A DNA stretch of 64,000 nucleotides from Progne subis subis (Eukaryota; Chordata; Aves; Passeriformes; Hirundinidae), in assembly GCA_022316685.1 (NCBI GenBank), contig JAKJHU010000034.1:1116001-1180000 (forward strand), in the 5' to 3' direction. A program made the translations under genes and the position numbers. The notes under the pieces are model-generated. The model saw nothing but the letters and a program-made list of their open reading frames with translations, ran no database searches and had not been told where the DNA came from. Each line of letters begins with the position of its first letter. Position 1 is the first letter of the stretch. This document shows positions 51,181-61,304 of this stretch, in pieces.

Positions 51181-51531
51181 AATACCACATTTATGTGTCT
51201 TTTTCTGGAAAGCCTCTCTCTGTGCATATTTTGGTGTAAACCTTGTTTGTCTAATACATATTTACATAATACATTCAAGCCTTTTATTTTTGAAGGCTTT
51301 TGCAGATACCGGCTCATCCATACAGTGGAATAAAAAGACCTGAGCAGATCAATGTAGCAGATCTGATGGGTCTGCTCAATAAGGCCTGACATTAACCTTC
51401 ATATCTGAAAACTAAGCAGTTAAACTAAACAGGACTAAGGCTGAGCACTGGCTGTACTGCTAATTAAGGATTGCAGTACTGTACTGTTCTGGCTGTACAG
51501 GTATGCTTGTGAGATAAGACGCAACCAGCCA
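51181..51531. other. Intergenic, no gene recognised
   Basis: AT-rich, nothing recognised. Confidence 0.35.
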
Positions 51532-51695
51532 TGGGGAGGGGAGGGGAGGGGAGGGGAGGGGAGGGGAGTGGAGGGGAGGGGAGTGGAGGGGAGGGGAGGG
51601 GAGGGGAGGGGAGGGGAGGGGAGGGGAGGGGAGGGGAGGGGAGGGGAGGGGAGGGGAGGGGAGGGGAGGGGAGGGGAGGGGAGGGGAGGGGAGGA
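51532..51695. repeat. (GGGGA)n minisatellite
   Basis: About 32 GGGGA units with two GGAGTGGAGG interruptions near 51567 and 51582. Potential to form G-quadruplexes on the + strand. The open frames on both strands (poly-GEGR, poly-PLPS) are artefacts. Confidence 0.97.
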
Positions 51696-52431
51696 AATCT
51701 GCCTTGCCAGATGCACGCAGGGTGCCCAGCACAGGTACCCTGAACACTCTGCGTGGGGCTTGACTGAGGACTACTGCCAGTCCAGCAGGAGAACTCTCCT
51801 GGGGTATGTGTTGTGCTAGAAAGAGCAAAGCAAATCATCCCATTTGAGGTGAGCAGATAGCTGGAGGGTGCTCAGGAGTTCCCAGGGCTGGCTGAGGCAG
51901 GGCTGAATGTATTTTAAGCTGAGAAAGAGAGGCTGTCCTGGTGGCTGTGTGCCATGGCCCTTCTGCACAGCCCATGCCCTGGGAGGAGTGTGGGAAGCAG
52001 GGGAATATTGAGACCACTTTGAAGCTTCCTCTGTGCCTCTTTAATCAGAGAAAGATTAAATCCATTCACAGTCAGTCCCCATGGGGTGAAAATTGTTGGT
52101 GCAGCACAGCCAGTGCTGCGGACACTCCTGACTCTTTACTCCCCTGACCCAGTTTCCATTGCATCCGGGCAAAAAGGTAAAAATTAGCACAAATTTCACC
52201 TGAACTTGGGATGTCAAGAACAAGAACTGACCCAGATGCCAGGAAATAGAAATGAAACAATGAAATAATTTGCAAGAAAAAGTAAAACTCTAAGAACATA
52301 AATTCTAGCTCCTTTGTGTTTTTCAGAACTGTAGGATGATTTGGATGATTAGACTAACAGTGTCCCATAGCCTGCTGAAGAAATACAGAGAAGGCAAAAA
52401 GGAAAATTGTGTAGGTCTGTGTCAAACATCA
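51696..52431. other. Intergenic, no gene recognised
   Basis: No domain or repeat was identified in the short frames on either strand. Confidence 0.35.
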
Positions 52432-52520
52432 AATCAGAACCACAGGATATGCTGGATTGGAAGCAACCCATGGGGTCATCAAGTCCAACTCTCAGCCCTG
52501 CACAGAACATCCTCAAGAGA
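52432..52520 (-). mobile_element. CR1 LINE 3'-end fragment, reverse
   Basis: CACAGGATATGCTGGATTGG, then GGTCATCAAGTCCAACTCTC, matches the reverse complement of the CR1 3' end. More diverged than the 39.9 kb copy. Confidence 0.7.
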
Positions 52521-53426
52521 GCATTTGTCAATTTCTCTCCACATCACTAAGAGCTTGAAAATAAATATCCATGGTTACATCTGCTCTGTGAAGGCAGAAA
52601 GAGCCTTGCATGTTGATATTTGCCACAGACCAGTATATCACTTTGGTAAACACGACCACCAGTAAGTACATAAACAGCTGTTGGTAACATGTAGGGAGAA
52701 AAATCAGGATCACTGTGAGGGTTTCAAAGTCAGTAACTTAAACAACAGACTCATAAACCCAGAATAAAATATCCTTGAAATTCTTCAGCATTGTAAATGA
52801 TGATTTGCTAACAAGCAAAATACTGCATCCAGTATTTCAGTCTTGTCAAAACTTCATCTTGCAAAGGAGAGGATAAAAGTCTGTGCAATTATAAATAGTT
52901 GTTTAGGTTACACTGACTGTTTTGGCCATAAACAGTCTCTGCTGTGGAGCAGAATCTCAGCCAGCTCTGCAGACCTTGGTGGCTACCCCTAGAAAACAAT
53001 GGTCTGGGTTTGGGGGTGGTTCTAGCACTGCAAGTATTTAAATCAAGATTGGACCTTTTTCTAAAAAACACATTCTGTTTCAATTTGAGCTATGAGACCT
53101 GAAATCTCTGCTCTGTATAGTGCAGCATATCAACCAAGGAGATCCACGGTGACTTCTTAGTAACTCAGACTTAATAACTATGACAATTAATGTAGGCAAG
53201 TATCATAATTTAATGGTGGTGCCGTATGCCCTAGCACCTGACGTTCTCAGTGAAAACACTATAAGCTAAACTTTAGAAATGCAGTTCAATTGTAATACTT
53301 GAACTTCTTTATGTGCATTTGCCTCTAATAGAAGATGCTCAGTTTACATTTCACTGTATATGCTTCCTTTTGCTTAGAGAAGAACAATCTTTTCTAGCAC
53401 CCAGATGATGTGACATAACATGGCAC
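52521..53426. other. Intergenic, no gene recognised
   Basis: Nothing recognisable in either strand. Confidence 0.35.
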
Positions 53427-53449
53427 AAAAAAAAAAAAAAAAAAAAAAA
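53427..53449. repeat. Poly-A tract
   Basis: Twenty-three A residues. No retrocopied gene is recognisable immediately upstream. Confidence 0.95.
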
Positions 53450-56400
53450 TTGTTCCCGTATGAGTAAGATTAAAGAAAGGAATTATGCAGGGAGTCAATA
53501 CTCTATTGACAAGTAATCTCAGGGACCATGAGCCAGCATATTTACAAAAATAAAGGAGGAGCTGGCAGGGTGTCAAGCCACTCTAGAACCTATACTCATC
53601 TGTTGCTTGCTTTTCATTGTCTTCTTTTGACAGCTTTAATTCTTTTATTCCTGGTCAAGACAGAATGTCAGGCCCCCAGAGGTTTCAGCAAACATTTAGA
53701 AACAATGTGCTCTCTTAAGAAAAACAAATAACTTCAGTCTGACCTTGTAGGTTCAGCATTGTGAGGATGAACTAGTTAGCATCCTGGCTGAGCACTGACA
53801 TGTCTGGATTTTATAGAATAACATTAAATCAATAACATGTGATCTTTACTGTTACAGATGAATATCAAAAGGAGGTTGAAATGTTAATAGAGTTGGTGGT
53901 TTTGTTCTGCTGGCAAAACAGGTTCCTGTGTCTATCAATCAACCAGGTCATGCAGTCAAAACTCCAAATGCTCTTTTATTGTTCTTTAACTTTTAAACCA
54001 TTGTTTTTGACGATTAGACTATTGTGCTACTCAGTGCAGTCAGAAATACTGCCTTAACTCTTGTACAAACAACACCTATATTTCTCATCAATTCTACTTC
54101 CTGAGTCATTTTTATCTTAATCCAGTTGCAGAAAAAAAATAAAATAAAATTTTCTATGAAACACTCAGTTTGAGGTGTTTGAAATAATCAGGGCTATGTT
54201 GGTAACAGTATAAAGAAAGTGAGCTTTAAGTTTTTGTATTCAGATTCAATTTTTTCCTCAGCATGATCTATTAAATGACAATCATGGGAGGAAAAGCCAA
54301 GTCACCCTGAAATGGAAGAAAAAAGATTACGTCCTTTCTGGGAGAAACTTTTCAGAAGCATTTCTTGTATCTTAGCAACAGTATATTTAATAGTGCACTG
54401 ATTTTTTAAAATTTATTTTTAGTCTTGTTTTCTGCTGATTTACTAACTGGTTTTACTGGATGATCTCAGATTGTGCATAGGCAGCTGGAGGAAAAGGATT
54501 CTTGCTTTAGCATATCCAGCCCAGCCATGGTGCTCACAGCACTCTCAGCCACTAAGGAACCACCACAGTACCTTGCTGTTGTATTTCTATACAGGAAAAG
54601 CTGGCTGAAAAGTCAGTTTATCATTACTATTTATCAGCTGTATAGGATGATTTTTAAAACATGCTTTGTTTATATGATATAAACAGAGAAATTCAGTAGA
54701 TTTCCTCATTTTACAAATATTCCTCATGCTGTATATTCTTTAGAGATTAATGCTCCTAACCCACTGTAAATTATGACAGGATATATGTAATTTACCAGTG
54801 ACACACTTCAATGCTTAAAAGTCTTTGGCCTCCAGCCTTGGCCATATCAAGGACCAAGCATGTTTCTCCTGGATCACCCTGTTCACTCCCTCCTGGCTGC
54901 TCGAGAGCCCAAACCTGCTTCCACTGAAGTGGAAGGCAAAGCTCCAGCCTTAATCAGTGTTTGCAGAAGTTCAAGCCTTTTGGCAACGGAGGCTTCTTTG
55001 TTTCACAAATAAGGTCAAATTAAGCACAGGGAAGAGTCTTGTAGCAGTTTGGGGGGAAGACTGGGATGATGGAGAGAGACACAGATTTGATGACGGTTTG
55101 GGGTTCTGCCAGAGGATCTCCATAATTTACACATACCGAGTACAGCTGTACTACTAATCCAAGCCTAGGCTGGTTTGTTGTAGCTGTTCAATTGTGCCGG
55201 CTCTTTCTCAGCTTCTGTCACCAAGACAGATAAATCTGCATTTACGTTATAGATGTTGTTCCACAGCACAACTTTCCACATGGCAGGTGGTTTTCTAGTG
55301 AGATGACATTTTGTTCCTAATTAATGTATGCAGTTCTTTGCTCAGGATAGGTGATCAAAACAAGCCCTGCCAAGAAGAAAGAAAAAAACAATTCAAAGCA
55401 TGGGCCAGCTTTCCTAACTGTTTCAGACAATTAGTTCTGAACCTGATGTAAAATATATCTTTATTTTCTGTTCCTCTTACATCTGCTAGATTATGATTAT
55501 ATGGCCTTCCTTAAGATAATGGACAATGTGAGACTACTGGAGAGCAAGGTGCTCTGGGTGCCCCAATAGGCAAAGAAGCCTCCCTGTTCTTCCTTTTCCT
55601 CCTCAATGAATTTTCTTTCTTGCATCATGACAATGAATGCTGAGCTGCTGTGTATCATCAGAGAACTTACAAGTCCATCCATGGAAAAGAGAGTTTGAAA
55701 GAGGATAACATTTCCAAGTTCATGATCCCTCTTGGATGGAAAACAGAAAATAGTAGATGGCAATAGGTGCTGGCTAAATCAGCGGTGCTCTGGAAAGCCA
55801 CTGGAGAAAGGTCTGCATCATTTAGAAGCTGGGAAAGGAGAATTGGTGTAACATTTTTTTTACCGAATTCTGGCTTCCAACTCTGACTTTCAGATGACCA
55901 CTTCATGGCTGAGTGATGCTTCGTCTTAACATCACTCCTATACAGCCCAGTGCAGGTTGTTCACCATAAGCAATAGTTTCATTTTCTTTCCAGGAGCTGA
56001 AGGTCCACAAAGCAAGATGGAAAATGCTATATACAGACATATGTTCTGGTATATTTTGAAACCGAAGTGCAGATTAGATTGCATGTGTGTAAACAAAGCC
56101 ATTATTCACATGTGAGCATGCAATGTGACTCTGATACAGCCTCTCTCTCCAAGCTTGTCAGGAAAATACCAGCACAGGACCGGGGTATCCTCATGCAGTG
56201 TGAATTCATCCTGCCCCAGCTGTCCTAGGTACAGTGTGGGCCAGTAAATCATTTGACCCATGTTTAGATTTCAGTATCCCAAACACGATACAGCCAGGCT
56301 GACAGGTCCTTGGTCCAGGCAGAAAGCACACAATGACAGCTTGGTGTCCTCCTGAGGCCAAAGCACTGACCAAAACTGAAGACAGGAATTCTGTGCCTCT

Positions 56401-57613
56401 GACTGCTATTCCTAAATGGAGCATTGAAGAATGTCAGGTCACCAGGCCTCAGCAAAGACCACCACTTAAAGGGCTTCAGAAGCTCAGGAGGTGCTTTGGT
56501 GAGGGCGGTGTAAATACCACTGGCACAAAGTATCTCCATTTCTCCTTATGCTCGGAGGTTTGTTGCTTCCTCTGAACTGTTTCTCAAATGTGGAGTTTGC
56601 ATTAATCACCTGGTAAGTGCCAACAGTAAAGACAGAAGGCCATGTGCCCCCTACCCTGTCCTTTGATAAACAAAGCCTGTGCCATTCTACCTCAAGGCTT
56701 GTAATTGCTAGCCAGATGCTTGGAGGGTACTTTGGGTACATCTGCATTATCACCTTAACACAGATCATCAGCCTGCAGTCAGCCAAGACTCTCAGGTCCC
56801 TGTCATGCTTTGCCTCGCTCTGTGCAATAGACCAGAGAAGGGCAACTGCTGTGACCCTCCCTGCAACTAAGATAGCCCAGCAGAGAATGACACTGGCCTA
56901 CAGGTGTATTCAACACCCCTGGGTTGATGGATGCTCTGGTTCTGCTGATTTGTTACCTGGCAGAGCTGGCTGAGCCTCTGCACACCAGACTAGCCAGACC
57001 AGCAAAGCAGCACAGACATGTTGCCCTACTCGCAGCTCCTGCAGTGTTGAGGCAGGAATGGCAGCTGTTGCAGTGATGGATATGACTTAGGGCAATTAGC
57101 AGGAAACCTCATTTACCTCTAGAAGGTGAACACACTTCCTGTCCTCCCACGGGTTCTTTGTAACATGCAGTGAATGAAGAGGACAGGGTAGGGGTGTGGT
57201 GGGGCAGATATGGGCCAGAAAGGGTCAGAAGAGGGATTAAACTGATTTACAGACCTGGTGACTTGGGCTTATCACATACCTGGATAGGTCAAATGGCAGG
57301 TGGGTGCCCGTGGAGGTGCAAATACCCTGTAAAAGGGAAAACACACAGACGGGGAGGGCAGCACAGGAGAAAAGTGAAGCAGATTCTCAGGATAAAGGGG
57401 AACTATAATTTGTTTAATGCTTATCCTCAAAGGGTTTTTCTCTTTAATTCCTCACACTACAGAAGGAAGTTATTAAAACATTAAAAGATGCCAGAATAAA
57501 GCATACACCTCACCGTATGCTCAATTTTAAAAATCTACAGCAATATCCTAATGAACTTTTAGCTAAGGCACTGCAGTCTTTTCTTCTTACCTAGTACTGT
57601 GAGGAAAATTATC
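53450..57613. other. Intergenic, no gene recognised
   Basis: About 4.2 kb. Overlapping frames up to 118 codons (for example 56617-56973) have no recognisable domain, and no interspersed repeat could be named. Confidence 0.35.
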
Positions 57614-57817
57614 TTATTTATCCTCAAAGTATGAGTCATCAACGAAAAAAGGAGATGACTGCATGTGTTTGCCATAATTAATGGCATCCACATAGAATGA
57701 GACTTTTGCCCCCTCTGTGAGCTCAAGCTTAACTTGAAGAAGGATCCTTTTGAACAAAGTGGCGCTAAACTTATCGGTGACTGAGCACAAAGCATTTTCA
57801 TCTAGCTTTGAAGCCAT
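57614..57817 (-). other. Unidentified 67-codon reverse-strand open frame
   Basis: The translation has balanced, protein-like composition without low complexity. It starts MASKLDENALCSV and ends with an acidic tail, FVDDSYFEDK. A stop codon lies immediately before the ATG, and there is a pyrimidine-rich CTCTCTTTCTGCAAG some 15 bases upstream. I recognise no family. It lies within 250 bp of the endogenous retrovirus. It may be chance, a decayed exon, or a small gene. Confidence 0.15.
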
Positions 57818-58038
57818 TTATGAGGGCCTTGCAGAAAGAGAGAATAAAGTTACCTTTCTCTCCTACATGCTCCTTCATTACAAGTTCCCCAAGGATCATG
57901 GAAAAGGAAAAAAAAAAAAAATCATTTCCAAATATTCAGTTAATACTTGTGCATGAAGGCTTTCAGCAGGCTTATGCAAAAGCATACTGGAGACTTTGCT
58001 GTGTGTCTGTACATAAAGCCAAAAATATCAAAAACTCA

Positions 58039-58043
58039 GAAAC
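58039..58043. repeat. 5-bp target-site duplication, left copy
   Basis: GAAAC abuts the 5' LTR and is repeated at 61300-61304. Confidence 0.85.
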
Positions 58044-58337
58044 TGTGGGAGATTAAGGACAGGCGGTCAGAAGATATTGCGTTGTACGGGTAGACAGAAC
58101 CCCTCCCTCAACACTTAGTTGTTTAGTGTCCTTGATAAGCTAAGCAACACGTAGTTTGTAATGTAAGCAGACGGAAGTGATGTAGCAAACAGAGGTTTTA
58201 TAACTCCATGTAATCAGTTAATAAACACCATTTGCTGTCCACCACATTGGTGTCTGTGAGCTGATGGACCAAGCAGCCTGGCTGTAGCTGCTGTGTTGTT
58301 CCTGGAACCAGGTCGCTATGCCTCAGCGGAGGCAGCA
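58044..58337 (+). mobile_element. 5' LTR (294 bp)
   Basis: TG...CA ends. TTTTATAA at 58197-58203 is the likely TATA element and AATAAA lies at 58220-58225. It is followed by CCACATTGGTG in a layout like that of alpharetroviral R regions, with AATAAA just upstream of the presumed R. It differs from the 3' LTR at roughly twenty positions by eye. Confidence 0.93.
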
Positions 58338-58339
58338 AG

Positions 58340-58357
58340 TGGTGCCAAAACCTGGGA
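58340..58357 (+). other. Primer-binding site, tRNA-Phe-like
   Basis: TGGTGCCAAAACCTGGGA begins two bases after the LTR. It is complementary to the 3' end of vertebrate tRNA-Phe at about 16 of 18 positions, from recalled tRNA sequence. Confidence 0.7.
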
Positions 58358-58455
58358 CATCGCCTGGGAGAACGGGAGTCACCTGGACGGGTGAACGACG
58401 GCCTGAGCGGCGGGACCAGCTCCACGGGGGGGACGCCTCCGGACCAACAAGGAGG

Positions 58456-59314
58456 ATGGAAGCTCTCGTGAAGTTCATATCTCAGATTCTTAAACAATGG
58501 GGGATAGATTGTAAAGCAAAAGATTTTACCCTCGCAGTGACGAGGCTTTTGCAACTTGGCGTCATTGATCGGCCGGTGGATATTCTCCACCCAGATATAT
58601 GGGGTCAATGTACGAAAGCTCTTGCCGAAGACAAAATGTCTTCCGGCTCGGGGAAAAATCTTAAGGCTCGGGGAAAAGTCGTGCAAGCTTTGAAAAAGGC
58701 TCTGCAAGAGCAGGAGACCTGGAAAGCTGCACAAAATTGTCTAAAATTTATGCCGCAGCTCGGTGTAGGCGCAGCTACGCAAACTGTTCCAGATAAAGCT
58801 TTCTCAGAGGATTATCAGAGCGTAGAAAAGTGCGGTCTGAAGGTCAATGACTGTGTTCAGACTGCTGATAAGGTTGGTTCTGCTGACTGCAGAAACTTGG
58901 AGGAGCAAAATCTTCCTCCAAAGGCCTCAAGCCCAGAATTACCTGCTGAAGGAAAAAGACAGGCAAAATTGTTTTGGGATAGTTTAGCTGAAGAAGCCAG
59001 GAATATTGCCAAGAATTCTGCCGCGGGGTCACTGGTGGGGGGGGGGGGCTGAGGGGGGACCCCCACCTTATGCAGCAAGGGATTGCATTGAATCCCTGGG
59101 AGAGAACAAGAATGTATTTAGATTGGAATGTTTAGTAGATAACGGAAGAAGCAGCAAACGAAAAGTCTTTTACACAAGTGTGCCTGCTGCCAACAAAAAC
59201 AAAGACAGTTTGTTTGATAATGCGGATGCGCACGAGCAGAAGAAGGGGAAGAACTCAAAGGGGGAATTAAAGCTAATCTTTGCCAAAAAGATTCTTTTAA
59301 GGCACACAGTTTAA
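58456..59314 (+). pseudogene. gag: Retroviral gag remnant (matrix region), frameshifted
   Basis: An open frame from ATG 58456 to TGA 59050-59052 gives about 198 codons. It has an N-terminus and helical matrix-like region that I judge closest to alpharetroviral matrix proteins. A 12-G run at 59037-59048 precedes the stop. The next frame continues to 59314 and carries PPPY at 59060-59071, a retroviral late-budding motif, so the break is probably a slip in the G run. No capsid major-homology region or nucleocapsid zinc knuckle is present. An AG-rich region follows. The frame is also open upstream of the ATG to 58318 in the leader, but that part looks untranslated. Confidence 0.7.
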
Positions 59315-59336
59315 AGGAGGGAAGAAAGGGGCTGCT

Positions 59337-59415
59337 CAGCCCTGAGGGAAAGGGGCAGGGGGCCCAGAGGGAAGGGGCGGCCCAGCCCTGAGGGAGAAGG
59401 GGCGGGGTCAGAGCC
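59337..59415. repeat. Imperfect 46-bp tandem duplication, purine-rich
   Basis: CAGCCCTGAGGGA begins at 59337 and again at 59383, each copy followed by AAGGGGC-type sequence. It lies between the gag and env remnants where pol should be. Confidence 0.7.
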
Positions 59416-59662
59416 CGACCAAAAGGCTCCGGAGCCTGGAAGCAGCCAGTCAGTCAACTTCCGGCTCTGAATCAGACTCTAGCTCAGATGACTGGGACTC
59501 TTGGCTCCGGCTCTGACAAAGAAGAAGTAACAGTATATAAAATCAGTAATAACAATGTTTCTACTTGGGTTGAGGGGAAGTCAGAAAAAGAAGGAACTCC
59601 TCTCAGAGACTGGAAGAAGATAAAAATGGCATGCTTTAAATGCAGCCAGGCATTTAAATTGG

Positions 59663-60187
59663 GTGAACGTGCAAATTATCAGACTCCTAACTTCAGTACC
59701 CCGATCAATTAGACCCTATCAGATTCTCACAGCATGCAGACACAGGAGAGAGGCCACACCTGGCACCTCCTCCTCATCCGGTCCTTTAGCTATTTACCAA
59801 AAACCTAAGTCAGATCCTTACAATTCGTCTCTTAGTGTGTTAAATGCTAACTTTTTGTCATTGAACCAATCCAATCCAAACTTTACAAAATCATGCTGGT
59901 TATGTTATAATGCAGAACCTCCTTTTTATGAGAGTGTTGCCCTTGATGTTCCTTTCGAAATATTCTGCAGCAGATAATCCACACAACTGTGGGTGAGACA
60001 CCCCCCGGAGGGAAATTACCCTGAGTCAAATCACAGGCCGAGGCAAGTGCTTTGGCAATGTAACCTTAGCAAAGCAGATGAGAAATATCTGTGCTGAGTT
60101 CATCCAACCTAGCCAAAAGACTGATAAGTGGGCAGTCCCGTTCGTACCAGGAATGTGAGTCTGTCAACAAGTCTGGAATAACCCCTT
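59663..60187 (+). pseudogene. env: Envelope surface-subunit (SU) remnant
   Basis: The frame open to 59977 contains CWLC (59894-59905), the CXXC motif of gammaretrovirus-type surface proteins, followed by PPFYE and preceded by N-glycosylation sites (NSS, NQS, NFT). After the stop, decayed surface-like sequence continues to the transmembrane frame, with several stops in all frames. The N-terminal signal and receptor-binding region are not recognisable. The element is therefore missing most of the surface subunit. Confidence 0.7.
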
Positions 60188-60877
60188 GTGTGTACCTTGG
60201 TAAATTCGATAACCGTTGCTGACTTTTGTGTCCAAGTTCTGATTGTTCCTAGAGTCCTGTATCACCAAGAAGAGGAAATGTATCACTTTTTAGAAGAAAC
60301 CATCCAGCTCCACGAAAGAGAAGTAATGACAGGTATAACCATTGCAATGCTCCTTGGCCTAGGAGCCACTGGTGCAGCCACAGGTGTTTCAGCTCTTGTG
60401 ACCCAACACCAAGGACTTTCTCAGCTGCAAATGACAATTGACGAGGACTTGTTAAGAACTGAAAAATCCATCTCCTCTCTGGAGGAATCTATCTCCTCGC
60501 TTTCAGAAGTCATCCTGCAGAACAGGTGGGGACTGGACCTCTTGCTCATGCAGCAAGGAGGCCTGTGTGCCGCCTTGAGAGAAGAATGCTGTTTTTATGC
60601 AGACCATACCGGAGTCATGCGAGACTCCACGGCCAAACTGAGAGAAAGACGAGCCCAGAGAAAAAGAGAGAGAGAGGCCCAACAGGGATGGTTCAAGTCA
60701 TGGTTCAATCAGTCCCCATGGCTAGCCACCCTTGTTTCCACCTTAATAGGCCCTCCCACCATGATACTCTTGATATTGATTTTTGGGCTTTGCATTTTGA
60801 ACAAGTTAGTGTCGTTTGTTAAGAGCCGTTTAGAGAAACTCGACATCCTATTTGTCGAACGCCTGCAATTACCGTGA
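60188..60877 (+). pseudogene. env: Envelope transmembrane-subunit (TM), open frame of 229 codons
   Basis: Visible in order: a glycine/alanine-rich hydrophobic fusion-peptide-like segment (residues 48-72), a heptad-like coiled-coil region (75-110) and an immunosuppressive-domain-like stretch starting LQNRWGLDLL (110-126). These are followed by the CX6CC motif (C127, C134, C135), a basic stretch (145-163), a membrane span (about 178-204) and a short cytoplasmic tail. The CX6CC motif and N-terminal fusion peptide without flanking cysteines are gammaretrovirus-type. No clear furin site precedes the fusion segment. The ATG at 60188 is merely the first in frame, because the true reading frame would come from the broken surface part. 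Confidence 0.85.
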
Positions 60878-60988
60878 AGTGCACTTATTACTAACATGTT
60901 ATATCACTTTTGTATCCTATTATACTAACTTTAACAGCTTTTGCATTTTTTATAACATTTATACCTTTATAGGTTTTTTACTTAATCA

Positions 60989-61005
60989 TGAGAGGGGGCG
61001 GGAGA
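60989..61005 (+). other. Polypurine tract
   Basis: [20 protein letters not shown] purine run directly upstream of the 3' LTR, the plus-strand priming site in retroviruses. One C interrupts it. Confidence 0.85.
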
Positions 61006-61299
61006 TGTGGGAGATTAAGGACAGGCGGTCAGAAGATGTTGCGTTGTACGGGTAGACAGAACCCCTCCCTCAACACTTAGTTGTTTAGTGTCCTTGATAA
61101 GCTAAGCAACATGTAGTTTGTAACGTAAGCAGATGGAAGTGATGTAGCAAACAGAGGTTTTATAACTCCATGTAATCAGTTAATAAAATGCCATTTGCCG
61201 TCCACCACATTGGTGTCTGTGAGCTGGTAGCCCGAGCAGCCTGGGTGTGGCTGCCGTGTTGTTTCCGAACCAAGTTGCTACACCTCAGCGGAGGCAGCA
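61006..61299 (+). mobile_element. 3' LTR (294 bp)
   Basis: Direct repeat of 58044-58337 with TG...CA ends and AATAAA at 61182-61187. The first 170 bases differ from the 5' LTR at only four positions by eye. The U5 part is much more divergent. Confidence 0.93.
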
Positions 61300-61304
61300 G
61301 AAAC
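61300..61304. repeat. 5-bp target-site duplication, right copy
   Basis: GAAAC immediately after the 3' LTR. Confidence 0.85.

Larger units (their letters stand above)
58044..61299 (+). mobile_element. Endogenous retrovirus, pol-deleted provirus (3.26 kb)
   Basis: Two direct LTRs (TGTGGGAG...GGCAGCA) bound an internal region with a primer-binding site, a broken matrix-type gag, a decayed envelope surface part, an open transmembrane-envelope frame and a polypurine tract. GAAAC flanks both sides (58039-58043 and 61300-61304), a 5-bp target duplication showing that both ends are intact. Capsid, nucleocapsid, protease, reverse transcriptase and integrase are not found, so it cannot have moved by itself in this form. 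LTR R/U5 layout and the matrix resemble alpharetroviruses, while the envelope resembles gammaretroviruses. Confidence 0.93.

Noticed and set aside
51435..51838. Overlapping frames over the GGGGA array in several frames
   Set aside because: A 5-base repeat without stops opens all frames at once. The translations are simple repeats.
58198..58734. 178-codon reverse-strand frame across the provirus leader and gag
   Set aside because: Antisense shadow of the gag leader. No motif, and the sense strand explains the region.
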